From Pollutibacter soli (GTDB lineage: Bacteria > Bacteroidota > Bacteroidia > Chitinophagales > Chitinophagaceae): a stretch of DNA of 64,000 bases. Positions 1 to 10,298 of this stretch are shown piece after piece. The notes under the pieces are model-generated. The model had not been told where the DNA came from. It was given only the letters and a program-made list of their open reading frames with translations, and searched no databases. The position numbers and the translations under genes were made by a program. The stretch lies in NCBI GenBank assembly GCA_029269725.1, contig JARJHS010000009.1, forward strand, positions 184,324-248,323, read 5' to 3'. How positions within the stretch are numbered: position 1 is the stretch's first letter; every line of letters begins with the position of its first letter.

Positions 1-1276
1 TTATGCCTTTGAGTAAAATTGCAGGCCTGAATCGCGATAACATCAGGGCGGGATAGCTTCCGGCCAACAATCCTGTACCCAAAGCAAATAAAACAGCCAG
101 TAGCCATATCCGGTAGTCGGTGTATACCCCGAGAGAGAGTGCCTTTCCGGTGAATTGATTGAAAGCAGGCAGCAAAAGATTGACAAGCCCAATAGAAAAG
201 ATAAATGCAATGAAGGTTACCAGCAGGGATTCCAGCAGGAATTGCCGGGTGAGATGATTGCGGAGGGCGCCGATTGATTTGCGCACACCGATCTCTTTTA
301 GCCGGCCGGATGCTCTTGCCGTTGTCAGATTCATATAGTTTATCCCGGCAATAATCAGTACAAAAAAAGCGACAAATGCGAAGATCCTGATGTAATAAAT
401 ACTCCCTTTGGCGATGGGAGAGACGTTTGAATTCCGCGCGCCATCAATGATATTTTCTGAATAGAGATGGATATCCTTCAGCGGCTGCAGTGTATAGGAG
501 AAACTGGTACCTGCAGGGGCGGTAAAGTTTTTCCGGACGAATTCTGATAATTGTTTCGATACTGATGCAGGCTTCGCATTGGGTTTTAAAAGTACGTATA
601 CAGAAAAATTATTGGACAACCAATCGCTTTCGGCAAGTTGTTTGAAAAAATCGCCATTAGTGAATGTCGCTTCTGACATCATACAGTTAAAATCCAGGCT
701 TGAATTGCGGGGCATATTTTTGAATACCCCTGTAATTTTAAGCGGCGTTTCCAGGAAATTAAATGTCAATGATTTTCCCAGAAGATCACTTTTCCTGTTG
801 AAGAGCCGCATGGCGAGATCTTCGTTGATGATAATTGAGTTCGGCTCTGTCAATGCACTAAGCCTGTTGCCTTCCACGAAAGGGAAATCAAAAATTTCGA
901 GGAAAGAATTATTAACTGCAGTAACCGTCTCCTGGAAATTGACTGGATTTTCAGGATTTACCAGATTAGCCCGACCCATACGTATCATCCTGGCAGTATT
1001 CTCTACACCTGTCACCCGGGTCTTTGATTCTTCTGCAAGTTTGTATCCCGCACCAGCGGTGATGGTATTTTCGCCCTTTACCATTTTATCTTCGACTACA
1101 CGATAAATCCTGTCAGCTTTACTATGCTGTTCATCAAATGTAAGTTCATCAAAAAGGTACAGGCCAACCAGTAAAAAACAACTGGTTCCGAAGCAAAGCC
1201 CGGCAATATTCAACACACTGTATAATTTATTACGTTTCAGTGTACGCCATGCGATTTTGATGTAATTCGTGAACAT
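1..1276 (-). CDS. MacB/FtsX-type ABC transporter permease, C-terminally cut by window edge (copy A1)
   Basis: Reading from an ATG at 1276 gives about 425 in-frame codons that run off the window start without a stop. The N-terminus (MFTNYIKIAWRTLKRNK) matches the other permeases of the array. Helix 1 follows, then a periplasmic domain, then the helix 2 motif INYMNLTTA and the cytoplasmic motif GVRKSIGA near residue 330. The readable part ends in FRPAILLKG, which corresponds to the FKPVKVLKG linker before helix 5 in complete copies. The segment before helix 2 (DIHLYS, then GSIYYIRI) resembles the copies at 15451, 53665 and 58849. It is the most downstream permease of block A seen here. The second half lies outside the window and cannot be judged. 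Confidence 0.9.
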   Translation of the reverse strand, partial: MFTNYIKIAWRTLKRNKLYSVLNIAGLCFGTSCFLLVGLYLFDELTFDEQHSKADRIYRVVEDKMVKGENTITAGAGYKLAEESKTRVTGVENTARMIRMGRANLVNPENPVNFQETVTAVNNSFLEIFDFPFVEGNRLSALTEPNSIIINEDLAMRLFNRKSDLLGKSLTFNFLETPLKITGVFKNMPRNSSLDFNCMMSEATFTNGDFFKQLAESDWLSNNFSVYVLLKPNAKPASVSKQLSEFVRKNFTAPAGTSFSYTLQPLKDIHLYSENIIDGARNSNVSPIAKGSIYYIRIFAFVAFFVLIIAGINYMNLTTARASGRLKEIGVRKSIGALRNHLTRQFLLESLLVTFIAFIFSIGLVNLLLPAFNQFTGKALSLGVYTDYRIWLLAVLFALGTGLLAGSYPALMLSRFRPAILLKGI

Positions 1277-1330
1277 AGAGGTAGTAGGTTATAAGTTTTG
1301 AGTAATAAGTTAACGGTTCTATTTTTTAGG

Positions 1331-1362
1331 GTTGAACGTATAACGTATAACGTTAAACGTAA
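1331..1362. repeat. AACGTT/AACGTA tract between permeases A1 and A2
   Basis: Tandem AACGT words (gaacgtataacgtataacgttaaacgt, read in overlapping pieces) lie in the 217-nt gap between two permease genes. Related tracts sit at the 3' ends of four other permeases (3911, 18241, 50961, 56170). The gap also holds a TATTGCC/TTGCC-rich stretch (1376-1442) that recurs near 48447, 58725 and 61331. Confidence 0.6.
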
Positions 1363-1493
1363 AAAGCCGGCCGTTCCCTATTGCCAATTGCCTTCTTACT
1401 ATTGCCTTTCTTCCCTGTTCCTGTTTTCTGTTTCCGTTTCTGGTTAAGAGTTTCTAATCCATTAACTCTCCTGCCTCCTCACTCAAAGTAACC

Positions 1494-3884
1494 TCACTCT
1501 ACACGTAAGCTTTTAACTGGATTCATCAACGCTGCTTTTATCGAATGAAAACTAACAGTCAGTAGGGTAATCAGCAATGCTGCCAGTCCGGTTGCCGGGA
1601 AAATCCACCAGGCAATCGTTGTTCGGTACTGATAATTCTGCAACCACTGATTCATGAAATACCAGGCAGTGGGTGTTGCGATCAGCAACGAAATGAATAC
1701 AAGAATGACAAACTCTTTTGAAAGCATTTGCCAGACACTAAATACTGATGCGCCCAATACTTTCCTGATGCCAATTTCGCGTATTCTTTTTTCTGCCACA
1801 AATGAAGCCAGACCAAATAATCCTAACATCGAAATAAATATCGCCAAACCTGAAAAGAAGCCCGCCAGTTTGCCGATCTTTTGTTCTTCACCGAATTTTT
1901 TTGCGAATTCCTCGTCAACAAACTGGTAGGTGAAGGGGTTTAAATTATCCAGTTGCTCGTACACTTTTTTAATTGCAGCAATTGCTTCTGACGCCTTTTG
2001 CTCCGGTTTTATTTTAATGTTGGCAAAGGAGACTCTTTTTTCGTTTGGCACGAAAATCATTGGCCTTACCGGTTCATAAACAGATTGCATCACGAGATCT
2101 TTGCATACCCCTACAACTGTATAATCCTGCTCGTCGCCCCACCTGACAACAGTGCCAATTGGATTTTTTAAACCCATATATTTTACTGCAGTTTCATTCA
2201 AAACAAATGATAGGGAATCTGTGGCGAAGTCCTTTGAAAAGTCGCGGCCCTGTACAATCTGCCAGTTTACAGTTTTACCAAAATCACGCGTTACACGAAG
2301 TGTATTAAACTCTTCCTGCATACCCGGATCTTTTCCCGGCCACGTAAATCCACTGTTGGTAACATAACTGCTGCTCAGCCGGGTGTCCGTTGCTGTCATC
2401 GATTCAATCATACCTGTTGCAAGCAATTCATTACGGAATATATCAAGTCGTTTGACCATGTCAGGAGATGGCATGCTAACGGCGACGATACCCCGCTGAT
2501 CATATCCGATGGGTCTGTCTTTAGCAAATTCGATCTGTCTGAATACGACCATGGTTCCGATGATCAGAATTGCAGAGACAGCAAATTGAGTTACCACCAG
2601 TATTTTCCTTGGCAAAGTAGCATATTGCCCAATGATCAGCTTTCCCTTTAAAACTTTCACCGGTTTAAATCCGGAGAGATAAAATGCAGGGTAGCTTCCA
2701 GCCAATAAGGCTGTAACCAACGCAAAACAAATGGTGCCTGTCCAGAACCATACTGAGTCCCATGGTAATGAAATTGTTTTCCCAGCAATATCATTGAACA
2801 GAGGGATCATCAGTTGTGACAATGCAATCGCTGCAACCAGCGAGAAAAAAGCAATGAGCATAGATTCCATATACAGCTGCCATACGAGCTGCCGACGGGA
2901 GGATCCGACGGTTTTGCGAATACCTACTTCCTTTGCTTTTTTCTCCGTTCTGGCTGTACTCAGATTCATGAAGTTGATACAGGCGAGAAGTAAAACGAAA
3001 ATTCCGATGATGCCGAACATCCATAAATATTGAATTCTTCCGCCCGTATTTACACCATTTTCAAAATTTTCATACAGGCGCCATTTGTCCATGGGGTGAA
3101 GAAACAGCACAGGATTATTTATTGCTCCGCCGCCTTCGGTGCCGCGTACCCGATTCATTTTCGCGTCTTTGATAGCCAGGGAAGTTTTCGCCATATCCTT
3201 ACCATCAGCGAGCTGTACAAAAACTCCGAACCAACTATTTCCCCAACCGACACGGTTGTCGAGGTCTTCATTCTTTCTATACAATTCCCAGGGTGAGAAG
3301 AACTGCAGCTCTCCAAAACTCGAATTTTCATCAATATCCCGGTAAACGCCTGATACTTTTACATTCATTTTTGCATCGATCTGCAAAACCTGGTTGATGG
3401 GATCAGCATCACCATATATCGCTTTCGCAAGAGATGACGAAATGATAATCGAATTCATGTCTGTCAATCCATTTGCGGAGCCTTTGATCATTTTCAGACT
3501 AAGCATATCCGTTATAGAAGGTTCCATGAATACACCTTTTGGAGTCAGTTTCTTGTCTCCCGAAATTAGCAGGTGATTACCCCAACCACCCTGCAATGAA
3601 ATATTTTTGAATAGATGACCGTAACTGTTTCTTAATTCGGGACCCAGTTGCATAGCCTGCGTATTCCAGGTTCGTATCACACCTTCAAAATTCTGGTTCT
3701 GATAAACCCGCGCTATTCTTGAATGATTTGGAAAGGAACTATTGTACGATAATTCATCTTTGATCCAGGTACCAATCAGTATCGCAACCGCCATTCCTAC
3801 GGCAAGTCCTGTAATATTGATTGCAGTTGAAAATCTGTTTTTCTGCAGACTTCGGGCAGCTGATCTTATGAAGTAAAATATCAT
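1494..3884 (-). CDS. MacB/FtsX-type ABC transporter permease (copy A2, group II)
   Basis: This 796-residue inner membrane protein shows the architecture shared by the whole array. Helix 1 is at about 20-41, followed by a MacB-like periplasmic domain (43-285). Helices 2-4 (about 287-308, 338-360, 378-402) form a first FtsX-type unit. Helix 5 (428-448), a second periplasmic domain (450-670) and helices 6-8 (675-697, 722-743, 758-780) form the second unit. GIRKTVGS (321-328) and GIRKVLGA (705-712) lie just after helices 2 and 6, where this family contacts its ATPase. In the MacB family, ATP hydrolysis moves the periplasmic part to expel or extract substrates; the substrate here is unknown. Group II signature: KWRL, then FENG and GGR before INFMNLSTA, and WPGK in the second periplasmic domain. 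It lies 55 nt downstream of copy A3 and is probably cotranscribed with it. Confidence 0.93.
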   Translation of the reverse strand: MIFYFIRSAARSLQKNRFSTAINITGLAVGMAVAILIGTWIKDELSYNSSFPNHSRIARVYQNQNFEGVIRTWNTQAMQLGPELRNSYGHLFKNISLQGGWGNHLLISGDKKLTPKGVFMEPSITDMLSLKMIKGSANGLTDMNSIIISSSLAKAIYGDADPINQVLQIDAKMNVKVSGVYRDIDENSSFGELQFFSPWELYRKNEDLDNRVGWGNSWFGVFVQLADGKDMAKTSLAIKDAKMNRVRGTEGGGAINNPVLFLHPMDKWRLYENFENGVNTGGRIQYLWMFGIIGIFVLLLACINFMNLSTARTEKKAKEVGIRKTVGSSRRQLVWQLYMESMLIAFFSLVAAIALSQLMIPLFNDIAGKTISLPWDSVWFWTGTICFALVTALLAGSYPAFYLSGFKPVKVLKGKLIIGQYATLPRKILVVTQFAVSAILIIGTMVVFRQIEFAKDRPIGYDQRGIVAVSMPSPDMVKRLDIFRNELLATGMIESMTATDTRLSSSYVTNSGFTWPGKDPGMQEEFNTLRVTRDFGKTVNWQIVQGRDFSKDFATDSLSFVLNETAVKYMGLKNPIGTVVRWGDEQDYTVVGVCKDLVMQSVYEPVRPMIFVPNEKRVSFANIKIKPEQKASEAIAAIKKVYEQLDNLNPFTYQFVDEEFAKKFGEEQKIGKLAGFFSGLAIFISMLGLFGLASFVAEKRIREIGIRKVLGASVFSVWQMLSKEFVILVFISLLIATPTAWYFMNQWLQNYQYRTTIAWWIFPATGLAALLITLLTVSFHSIKAALMNPVKSLRVE

Positions 3885-3910
3885 GTTCTTTAGCGATTAT
3901 AAAATTCAGG

Positions 3911-3942
3911 GTCTAACGTTCAACGTTAGACGTTAAACGTTA
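3911..3942. repeat. AACGTT tract abutting permease A3 stop codon
   Basis: The words taacgtt, caacgtt, agacgtt and aaacgtt follow each other and run into the stop codon of the permease read on the minus strand. The tract fills most of the 55-nt gap to the next gene. Confidence 0.6.
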
Positions 3943-6303
3943 TTCCGTTCTAAGGCTCTTCACCGGATTGGCCAGCGCTGCCCTGATTGACTGATAGCTG
4001 ATGGTGAGAACCGCGATAACAATCGCCAGTATTCCTGAAATTGCAAAGACCGTCCAGCTCAAATTGGTTTTATATGCAAAATCTTCCAGCCATTTACTCA
4101 TCATATACCAGGCGATGGGAATCGATATCACCATGGCAATAAAAACGAGAAGAAGGAAATTGCCGGCAAGCATTCGAACTACAGAAGGTACAGAGGCTCC
4201 CAATACTTTGCGTACGCCTATTTCGCGAATTTTCGTTTGTGCGGTATAGGTAGCCAGTCCAAATAAACCAAGGCAGGAAATAATAATAGCTATTCCCGCA
4301 AATATGTTGAAAAGTGTACCCGCCTTTTGTTCTGAGATATAAAGGCGGTTGAACGTTTCATCGAGGAAAGCATAATCGAATGCAAAATCCGGATTGTATT
4401 TTTTCCACAGGGCGCCAGCGGCATCAATCACCTGTGGAGCATCTTTTGCAGTTGTTTTAATATAAATTCTGCGTGCACTTTTTGGTTCAAAATAAAAGAC
4501 AGCAGGTTCAATCTTTTGCTTCATCGAAGCGAAATGAAAATCTTTTACCACTCCAAGAATGGTTGCATTATTCTGCCACAACCTAAACTTCTTCCCGATA
4601 GGATCTTTTATACGCGCCACTTTCACAGCAGTTTCGTTGAGTATCACATAATGCGAATCAGCAGGTGTACGTGTGAAATTTTTTCCTTCGGCAAGCTTCA
4701 TCGAGAAAAACGGCATCAGGTCGGCGTCCGTAGCCATTATTCTGAGCATCATGGTTTCTCCCTGCATTTTGCCGTCCCACTCGTTATCACCCGTCTGACC
4801 GGCCATGCGTACGATATTCGAACTGGAACGCGCAACACCCATTACACCTGGCTGCTTTTCTAATTCTGCTTTGACCGCATCATAGTGGCTGGCCATATCC
4901 CGCATGAAAAAGGAAAGCACATGCTCTTTATCATAACCTAAATCTTTTGAACGGATATATTTTAATTGATTGCCGATGATAATCGTTCCCGCGATCAGTA
5001 TAATGGAAAAGGAAAACTGAATAACTACAAGTACTTTCCTGAACATTGTATCGCTGAGACGTGCGGATATCTTCCCTTTCAGTGCTTTCAATGGTTCGAA
5101 AGAAGAAAGTAACAATGCCGGATAGATGCTCGATGCAATCAACGTACCGGCGACGGCGGGAACGATGATCTTCCACACGGCAGGATGAGAAATGTCGAAT
5201 TTAAAATCCTTTCCCGACAATTCATTAAAGTAGGGTAGAAGTACATAAAGCAATGTTAATGCAAAAATCGTGGCAACCACAAACAGTACAGCAGTTTCAA
5301 CGATGAACTGGATAAACAACTGTGCTTTTGCAGCGCCTGCAATCTTTCTGAGACTTACTTCTTTTGAACGAAGCATTGATCTCGCTGTAGATAAATTGAC
5401 GTAATTAATGCACGCGATGATTAGTATTACGAGGGCAATAATGGAAAAAATCCGTACTGTACCGATTCCACCATCTGAACCATCGGATTTATACAGATGA
5501 ATTTTTGCCAAAGGCTCGAGCATATAGCCAGCATCCGTGTCTTCAGGCTTAATTCTCAGGTGAATTTTTTCCAGCTTTTTACCAAGTGCTTTAAGGTCAG
5601 TACCTGGTTGAAGTTGTACAAAAGATTCATTGTTGAATTGATTGAAATCATCGTCTATATTTTTCCCGCCCGTTTGGTCTTTGTATATTTTGGTTAGTAA
5701 ACTAATCGGTGTAAGCAGGTTGAATTTGATATAGGTATTGTGCGGAAAATCTTTCACCACACCAGTTACCGTTAGATGCATTGTGTCGTCTGCAGTAATA
5801 ATTTTGCCAAGCGGTTCATCATTGCCAAAATACCTTTTTGCAGTGGATTCTGTAATGATCACAGAATGTTCGTCTTTGAAAGGTTGTGCCGGATTTCCTT
5901 TCAGTAACGGATAGTCGAAAAGTGAGAACAATGCGGGGTCGGTGAATACAACTCTGTCTTCATTAAAAATCTTATCGCCGGATTTGTACAGGGAGAAATA
6001 ACCGTTGTATGAAAGACGTACGTATTCTTTTACTTCCGGCAGTTCTGCTTTGGCAAGTTTCGCAATCGGGGCAACCGTGCTTGTCCAGATCTGTTTGCTA
6101 TCGCCGGTGCCGACCATATTCTCGATCTTAAAAATTTCGTCGCCTTTGGAATGCCAGGCATCGTAGCTTTTTTCGTCGAGCACCCAAAGCAGGATCAGAA
6201 CTCCAACGGCGAGGCCTACGGTAAGACCGATGATGTTGATGGAGGAATAAAATTTATTCTTCATCAGTGAGCGCCAGGCTGTTTTTACATAATTGCGGAA
6301 CAT
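3940..6303 (-). CDS. MacB/FtsX-type ABC transporter permease (copy A3)
   Basis: A 787-residue paralog with the array architecture. Its first cytoplasmic motif is diverged (VSLRKIAGA, 315-324, where most copies read VGIRK or VGVRK), while the second is typical (IGVRKVLGA, 695-703). The helix 2 motif is INYVNLSTA. The second periplasmic domain carries NEWDGK near 507-512, a relative of the WPGK signature of group II, so it may be an outlier of that group. The protein ends in NPVKSLRTE. It is the first permease downstream of the hydrolase fusion gene at 6800, separated by a 496-nt repeat-rich gap, and lies 55 nt upstream of copy A2. If the first motif binds an ATPase, this copy may bind it differently. 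Confidence 0.93.
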   Translation of the reverse strand: MFRNYVKTAWRSLMKNKFYSSINIIGLTVGLAVGVLILLWVLDEKSYDAWHSKGDEIFKIENMVGTGDSKQIWTSTVAPIAKLAKAELPEVKEYVRLSYNGYFSLYKSGDKIFNEDRVVFTDPALFSLFDYPLLKGNPAQPFKDEHSVIITESTAKRYFGNDEPLGKIITADDTMHLTVTGVVKDFPHNTYIKFNLLTPISLLTKIYKDQTGGKNIDDDFNQFNNESFVQLQPGTDLKALGKKLEKIHLRIKPEDTDAGYMLEPLAKIHLYKSDGSDGGIGTVRIFSIIALVILIIACINYVNLSTARSMLRSKEVSLRKIAGAAKAQLFIQFIVETAVLFVVATIFALTLLYVLLPYFNELSGKDFKFDISHPAVWKIIVPAVAGTLIASSIYPALLLSSFEPLKALKGKISARLSDTMFRKVLVVIQFSFSIILIAGTIIIGNQLKYIRSKDLGYDKEHVLSFFMRDMASHYDAVKAELEKQPGVMGVARSSSNIVRMAGQTGDNEWDGKMQGETMMLRIMATDADLMPFFSMKLAEGKNFTRTPADSHYVILNETAVKVARIKDPIGKKFRLWQNNATILGVVKDFHFASMKQKIEPAVFYFEPKSARRIYIKTTAKDAPQVIDAAGALWKKYNPDFAFDYAFLDETFNRLYISEQKAGTLFNIFAGIAIIISCLGLFGLATYTAQTKIREIGVRKVLGASVPSVVRMLAGNFLLLVFIAMVISIPIAWYMMSKWLEDFAYKTNLSWTVFAISGILAIVIAVLTISYQSIRAALANPVKSLRTE

Positions 6304-6799
6304 GGGAGTAGATGGTTATATCTTGATTATGGATAAGTCTTTAAAATAACTGTTGCTTATTCAGTCCCCGGAACAGGTTTCTGCAGCGACAAGTCAGGAG
6401 TGGGATTGTGTTCCGCGGCTTCGGGCCCCTGAATCTATCTGCAATTGTGCCAGAAAGAAAAACCTTGCCTATGGCGGGTTTTAGCGGAGGGTTAGGGGTT
6501 CTGGTGTCCGGAAATGGACGGTTGGTGTCCGGTTGAGGGGGCAACCTGGGAGGTCTTAGACCTCCCAGGTTTGTAAGACCTGCCAGGTTTAAAACCTCCT
6601 AGGTCTAAGACTTACTAGGTCTTTAAGACCTGCCAGGTTTTAGCACCTGCGAGGTCTAAAACTTGCCGGACTATCATTACGAGTGACAAAGCTTTCCTGG
6701 AAACGCAACCTAGGAGGTCTAAGACCTCCTAGGTCTTCAAGACCTGGCAGGTTTTAACACCTGCGAGGTCTAAGACCTTCAAGGTTTTTTAAACAGGCC
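6304..6799. other. 496-nt intergenic region dominated by palindromic repeats
   Basis: No convincing gene is seen. The distal half (6540-6790) is an array of AGACCT/AGGTCT-type dyads, listed separately. The proximal half (6304-6540) is G/C-rich and contains no recognised element. Confidence 0.6.
6540..6790. repeat. Array of AACCTGGGAGGTCT / AGACCTCCCAGGTT dyads
   Basis: About ten copies of a short unit, aagacctgccaggttt and variants, occur in both orientations. The two clearest dyads are near-perfect palindromes at 6543-6571 and about 6707-6734. Variants differ in the central bases (cccagg, gccagg, cctagg, gcgagg) while the outer AGACCT or AGGTCT is kept. The array lies between the hydrolase fusion (stop at 6800) and copy A3, so it is the 3' region of one gene and the upstream region of the next. 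It may act as a terminator, as an mRNA-stabilising structure, or simply be a mobile intergenic repeat. A related set lies at 20713-20832 and 21207-21255. Confidence 0.8.
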
Positions 6800-9280
6800 C
6801 TACTGCCTGCCAATAAACTTTCCTGAAAACGCAGGGGTCGCTTTCTGATCCTGATAAACGATCCGCCCGTTTACCCAGACTATTGAAATTCCTGATGACA
6901 ATGCTTTGGGATCAGCAATGGTTGCATTGTCACGGACCTGGTCAGGATTAAACAACACCAGATCTGCAGGATAACCTTGTGCGAGGATGCCGCGGTTTTT
7001 GATTCCAAGATGTTCGGCCGAGAGAGCGGTCATTTTATTTATTGCGGTTTCGAGCGGCATGATCTTCTGATCGCGAACATAAAATCCGAGCATCCGGGTA
7101 AAGGCGCCATAGCCGCGTGGATGCCCTCCCTCACCTCCGTCAGAACAAAGATTCGTGTGGCTCCATTTCAGCAGATTGACAATATCGGGTTCGTACATCG
7201 ACACTCCGATAATTGTTGCGTGTTGTTTCGATCTTTCTGATTCGCTGATAATCCTGAGTAATGCTTTGTCAGCAGATTCCTGATTGATGTTTCCAATCTG
7301 TATTAATGATTTTCCTTCGAATCTTTTGTCAGAAGGAAATCCTGTGATTATAGACTCAGCCGGATCGATCAGATTATTTACAGCGAAAATGGCGCTCGCA
7401 GTATTTGTGAAATCCTTTTTTGGAAAAAGTACCCGAGGTGTTGACGACCACATCCGGTATGGATAAACATCTGCAGTAATATTGATGCCTTCTGTACGTG
7501 CAGCTTCAAGCCTTGCAAGCAAGTCAGGCGCAATTCCCCATCTACTTCGCATTGCAATTTTAAAGTGTGAAATCTGTACAGGGATTTTCGTTTCCCGACC
7601 AATCTGGATAATTTCTTCAATCGAATTTTCAATATGTATGTCCTCGCTTCGGATGTGGCTGATATATCTTCCATTATATTCAGCCGCTGTTTTTGCCAAT
7701 GCTATTACTTCATCACGCGTAGAATAAAAAGCATCCTCGTATTCGAGGCCGGTTGACAGACCTAGTGAACCTTTTTGCATTTCTGATGCAAGTTCTTTTT
7801 TCATTGCATCGATTTCTGGTTGAGTTGCTGCACGAGACAAATCACCCTTCATGATTTTATCACGCAAACTTCCCTGGCCTGTATACGTCGCCACATTTAC
7901 ATTGGGAGGACGTTTTGCTATCTGAAATTTCAAGCTGTCGATAGCATCAGAGCTTCCATCCTGACCCGCAACAATTGTTGTGATGCCCTGGCTTATCGCT
8001 GCGAGCGCTTCAGGCTTTTCATCAAGGCTGCCATATAAATGACTATGGCTATCGATAAATCCCGGTGAAAGCACTTGTCCCTCACCGTTAATAACGGTTT
8101 CGCCGGCAAACGGAGTCAATGGCCCGATGTCCTGTATACGATCATCAACGATTCGTAAATTTTCTTTCCTGGGTGTTGAACCCGTTCCGTCAATAACTAC
8201 AACATTATTGATCAATGTAGTTTGCGGAAGATGATACGGATTGCCTTCGAGAATATTTCTTACTATCGAATGAACCCAATTGTTTCCCGAATTTTCCAGA
8301 GTGATATAAGTTTGTCTTTTTTCATAATATCGATGTATGTAAGTTGTAAATGCAACCCAGCCACCTGAATGTGTGGATTCACCTGCCTTCCTCACGCTCC
8401 AGCCAAATCCATAGTTGATAAGTGAATCATTATTAAGTTTACCCGAACTGATCGCTTCTTTAAACGTTTCTGCTTTGACCAGTTTTGATGTGTACAAAGC
8501 CTGGTCCCACAAATACAAATCTTCCACTGAAGAATAAATATTTCCATCTCCTACAATTCCGTCGAGTTGTTGCAAATCATCAGGAACAGGTTTCTCTTTT
8601 TCATAGTGAAATCCAAAAACGCGGGAAGCGGGATAACTGTGCATCGTGAGATTGTAGACGTATGTATTTTTTAGTCCGAGAGGTCTGACAATACGTTGAT
8701 CGAAAAATTCAGCACAACTCATTCCAGCTAGTTTTGAAATAACTGAAGCCAGCAAAATGTAATTGGTATTACAGTACTCGTACTTGTCGCCGGGTTGGAA
8801 GACTACTGCTGGTTTGTATTTAACCAGCATTGCAAACATCTTCTCGTTGTCAAGTGTGTCGACAAGGGTCATATGTCTTTCTGCGAGTGTGAAATATTCC
8901 GGCAGTCCGGAGGTATGGTTAAGTAAATGTCGAATCGTAATGCCTGTGTAAGGAAATGATTCCAGGTATTTTTGTACAGTCTGATCATACTCGAGTTTGC
9001 CCTGCTCTTTCAGCATCATGATCATCATCGCAAAAAACTGTTTCGATACAGATGCGAGATTGAATGCGGAATATGTACTCAATGGCCGTCCGCTGGTGTC
9101 GGCTATGCCCAGGGCTTTTTTATAAATTACTTTACCATTTTCTCCGATCAGTACAGCGCCATTAAAGAGTTTTCGGCTATGGAGGTAAGCGAGTACGGAG
9201 TCAACTGTTTTGATTTTTGCTTTCCACTGCCCCGAAACCAATTGCGGAATCAGGATGAACAGGAATAGTAATTTTCTCAT
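6800..9280 (-). CDS. Secreted fusion of beta-lactamase-type serine hydrolase and D-aminoacylase-type amidohydrolase
   Basis: An 826-residue protein with a signal peptide (about 1-18, ending VSGQ). Residues about 25-345 form a penicillin-binding/class C beta-lactamase-type domain with SVSK (Ser77, Lys80), Tyr169-Cys-Asn171 and His304-Ser-Gly-Gly, which correspond to the three catalytic motifs of that fold. Residues about 355-826 form an amidohydrolase of the N-acyl-D-amino-acid deacylase type: VVIDGTGS (361-368), FIDSHSH (408-414), later QISHFK, ITADVYPY, CSDGG and a C-terminal PADLVLF segment. The two domains normally occur as separate proteins. Both act on amide bonds and D-amino acid chemistry, so joint work on peptidoglycan or D-peptide fragments in the periplasm is a reasonable inference. 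The gene interrupts the permease array on the same strand. Confidence 0.9.
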   Translation of the reverse strand: MRKLLFLFILIPQLVSGQWKAKIKTVDSVLAYLHSRKLFNGAVLIGENGKVIYKKALGIADTSGRPLSTYSAFNLASVSKQFFAMMIMMLKEQGKLEYDQTVQKYLESFPYTGITIRHLLNHTSGLPEYFTLAERHMTLVDTLDNEKMFAMLVKYKPAVVFQPGDKYEYCNTNYILLASVISKLAGMSCAEFFDQRIVRPLGLKNTYVYNLTMHSYPASRVFGFHYEKEKPVPDDLQQLDGIVGDGNIYSSVEDLYLWDQALYTSKLVKAETFKEAISSGKLNNDSLINYGFGWSVRKAGESTHSGGWVAFTTYIHRYYEKRQTYITLENSGNNWVHSIVRNILEGNPYHLPQTTLINNVVVIDGTGSTPRKENLRIVDDRIQDIGPLTPFAGETVINGEGQVLSPGFIDSHSHLYGSLDEKPEALAAISQGITTIVAGQDGSSDAIDSLKFQIAKRPPNVNVATYTGQGSLRDKIMKGDLSRAATQPEIDAMKKELASEMQKGSLGLSTGLEYEDAFYSTRDEVIALAKTAAEYNGRYISHIRSEDIHIENSIEEIIQIGRETKIPVQISHFKIAMRSRWGIAPDLLARLEAARTEGINITADVYPYRMWSSTPRVLFPKKDFTNTASAIFAVNNLIDPAESIITGFPSDKRFEGKSLIQIGNINQESADKALLRIISESERSKQHATIIGVSMYEPDIVNLLKWSHTNLCSDGGEGGHPRGYGAFTRMLGFYVRDQKIMPLETAINKMTALSAEHLGIKNRGILAQGYPADLVLFNPDQVRDNATIADPKALSSGISIVWVNGRIVYQDQKATPAFSGKFIGRQ

Positions 9281-10298
9281 ATGCCGATGTATTCATTCCA
9301 CTATCGAGAATTCAACAGATGGTAACAAAATAGAGAAAATTACATTCTGGACGGGTATTATTTATCTCATTTGACGAAGCGTCTACGCGAAGATGATGGA
9401 GAGAACAAGAACGACATGTAAAAATCGAATCGATTAACTTTGACCATTCCTTATACAACAAAGAAAGAAAAAGTCTACGCAGGATGCACGGCAGAGTATC
9501 AGGTAATAGTATACGTGTTGATTTTTTCGGCTTGTTTTGTTAGAAGTTAATAGGAGATCAAGTGAAATATATCCGCAGATCATTAGAATAATCGGAAAGA
9601 TGATTGCTACGCCGAAAAATGCTGGTGCCTTTTCGATGCGGGATCAATTTTTAAAATTTTAAAATCCGAAACTCGTTTCTCCGCTACCAACAGTGGGCCC
9701 TCCCTCGCCCTCCCCCGCCACCACCTCCTTTGAGGGAGGTCGGATATGGCAGATTTTCCCGGGCGCGCCCAGGTTGTCTACCATATCCATCTGCCTCAGG
9801 CAGATGTTAGCTAACATCGTTCACCGGTATCCGCCGATGATCAGGAATCACACATGTATAAGACGTTTCAAAAGTACAATCATCACCCAGTCAATTCCAA
9901 GTGTAAAACATCATTTTGAGAGGGGAAAATAACATGAGAGGATAAGGCAATGTATGCCCTGGTGCCCTGCAGATGGGCAAGCTTTTTTCAACTAATACTA
10001 TATAAATGCTTTGTTAATCACAATGAAAATTTATAAACTAAAAAACTCCAGACTCTCTGGCATCAGTGAATCCAGTACTCGTGAAATTCACTTTATAGTA
10101 ATCGCTTAAAATATCATTTTAATCAAACAATCTTTTAGTAAATCGAAATTTTCAAGCCACACGTATTTCGGATGAAATGTGATTAATCCATACTTCTCAT
10201 CGATATTTTCAACTGTTCAAAGTTCACTAATATTAATTGCACTCCTGATCTTTACCCACCAACCCTCATGCCTCACTCCTGCCACAAAACTTTCTCCA
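9281..10298. other. 1-kb intergenic region without a convincing gene
   Basis: No open reading frame here looks real. Visible elements are a short palindrome CATCTGCCTCAGGCAGATG at 9788-9806 and a C/T-rich stretch about 9695-9735. A weak stem TGCCC(7)GGGCA at 9963-9979 is followed by six T at 9983-9988. Promoters for the fusion gene on the minus strand should lie in its first few hundred bases, but none can be assigned with confidence. Confidence 0.55.

Noticed and set aside
6540..6790. CRISPR array
   Set aside because: Units are palindromic, 15-30 nt, directly adjoining and in both orientations, with no unique spacers of even length and no cas genes.
9963..9988. Intrinsic terminator
   Set aside because: The stem is only five base pairs and no plus-strand gene precedes it.
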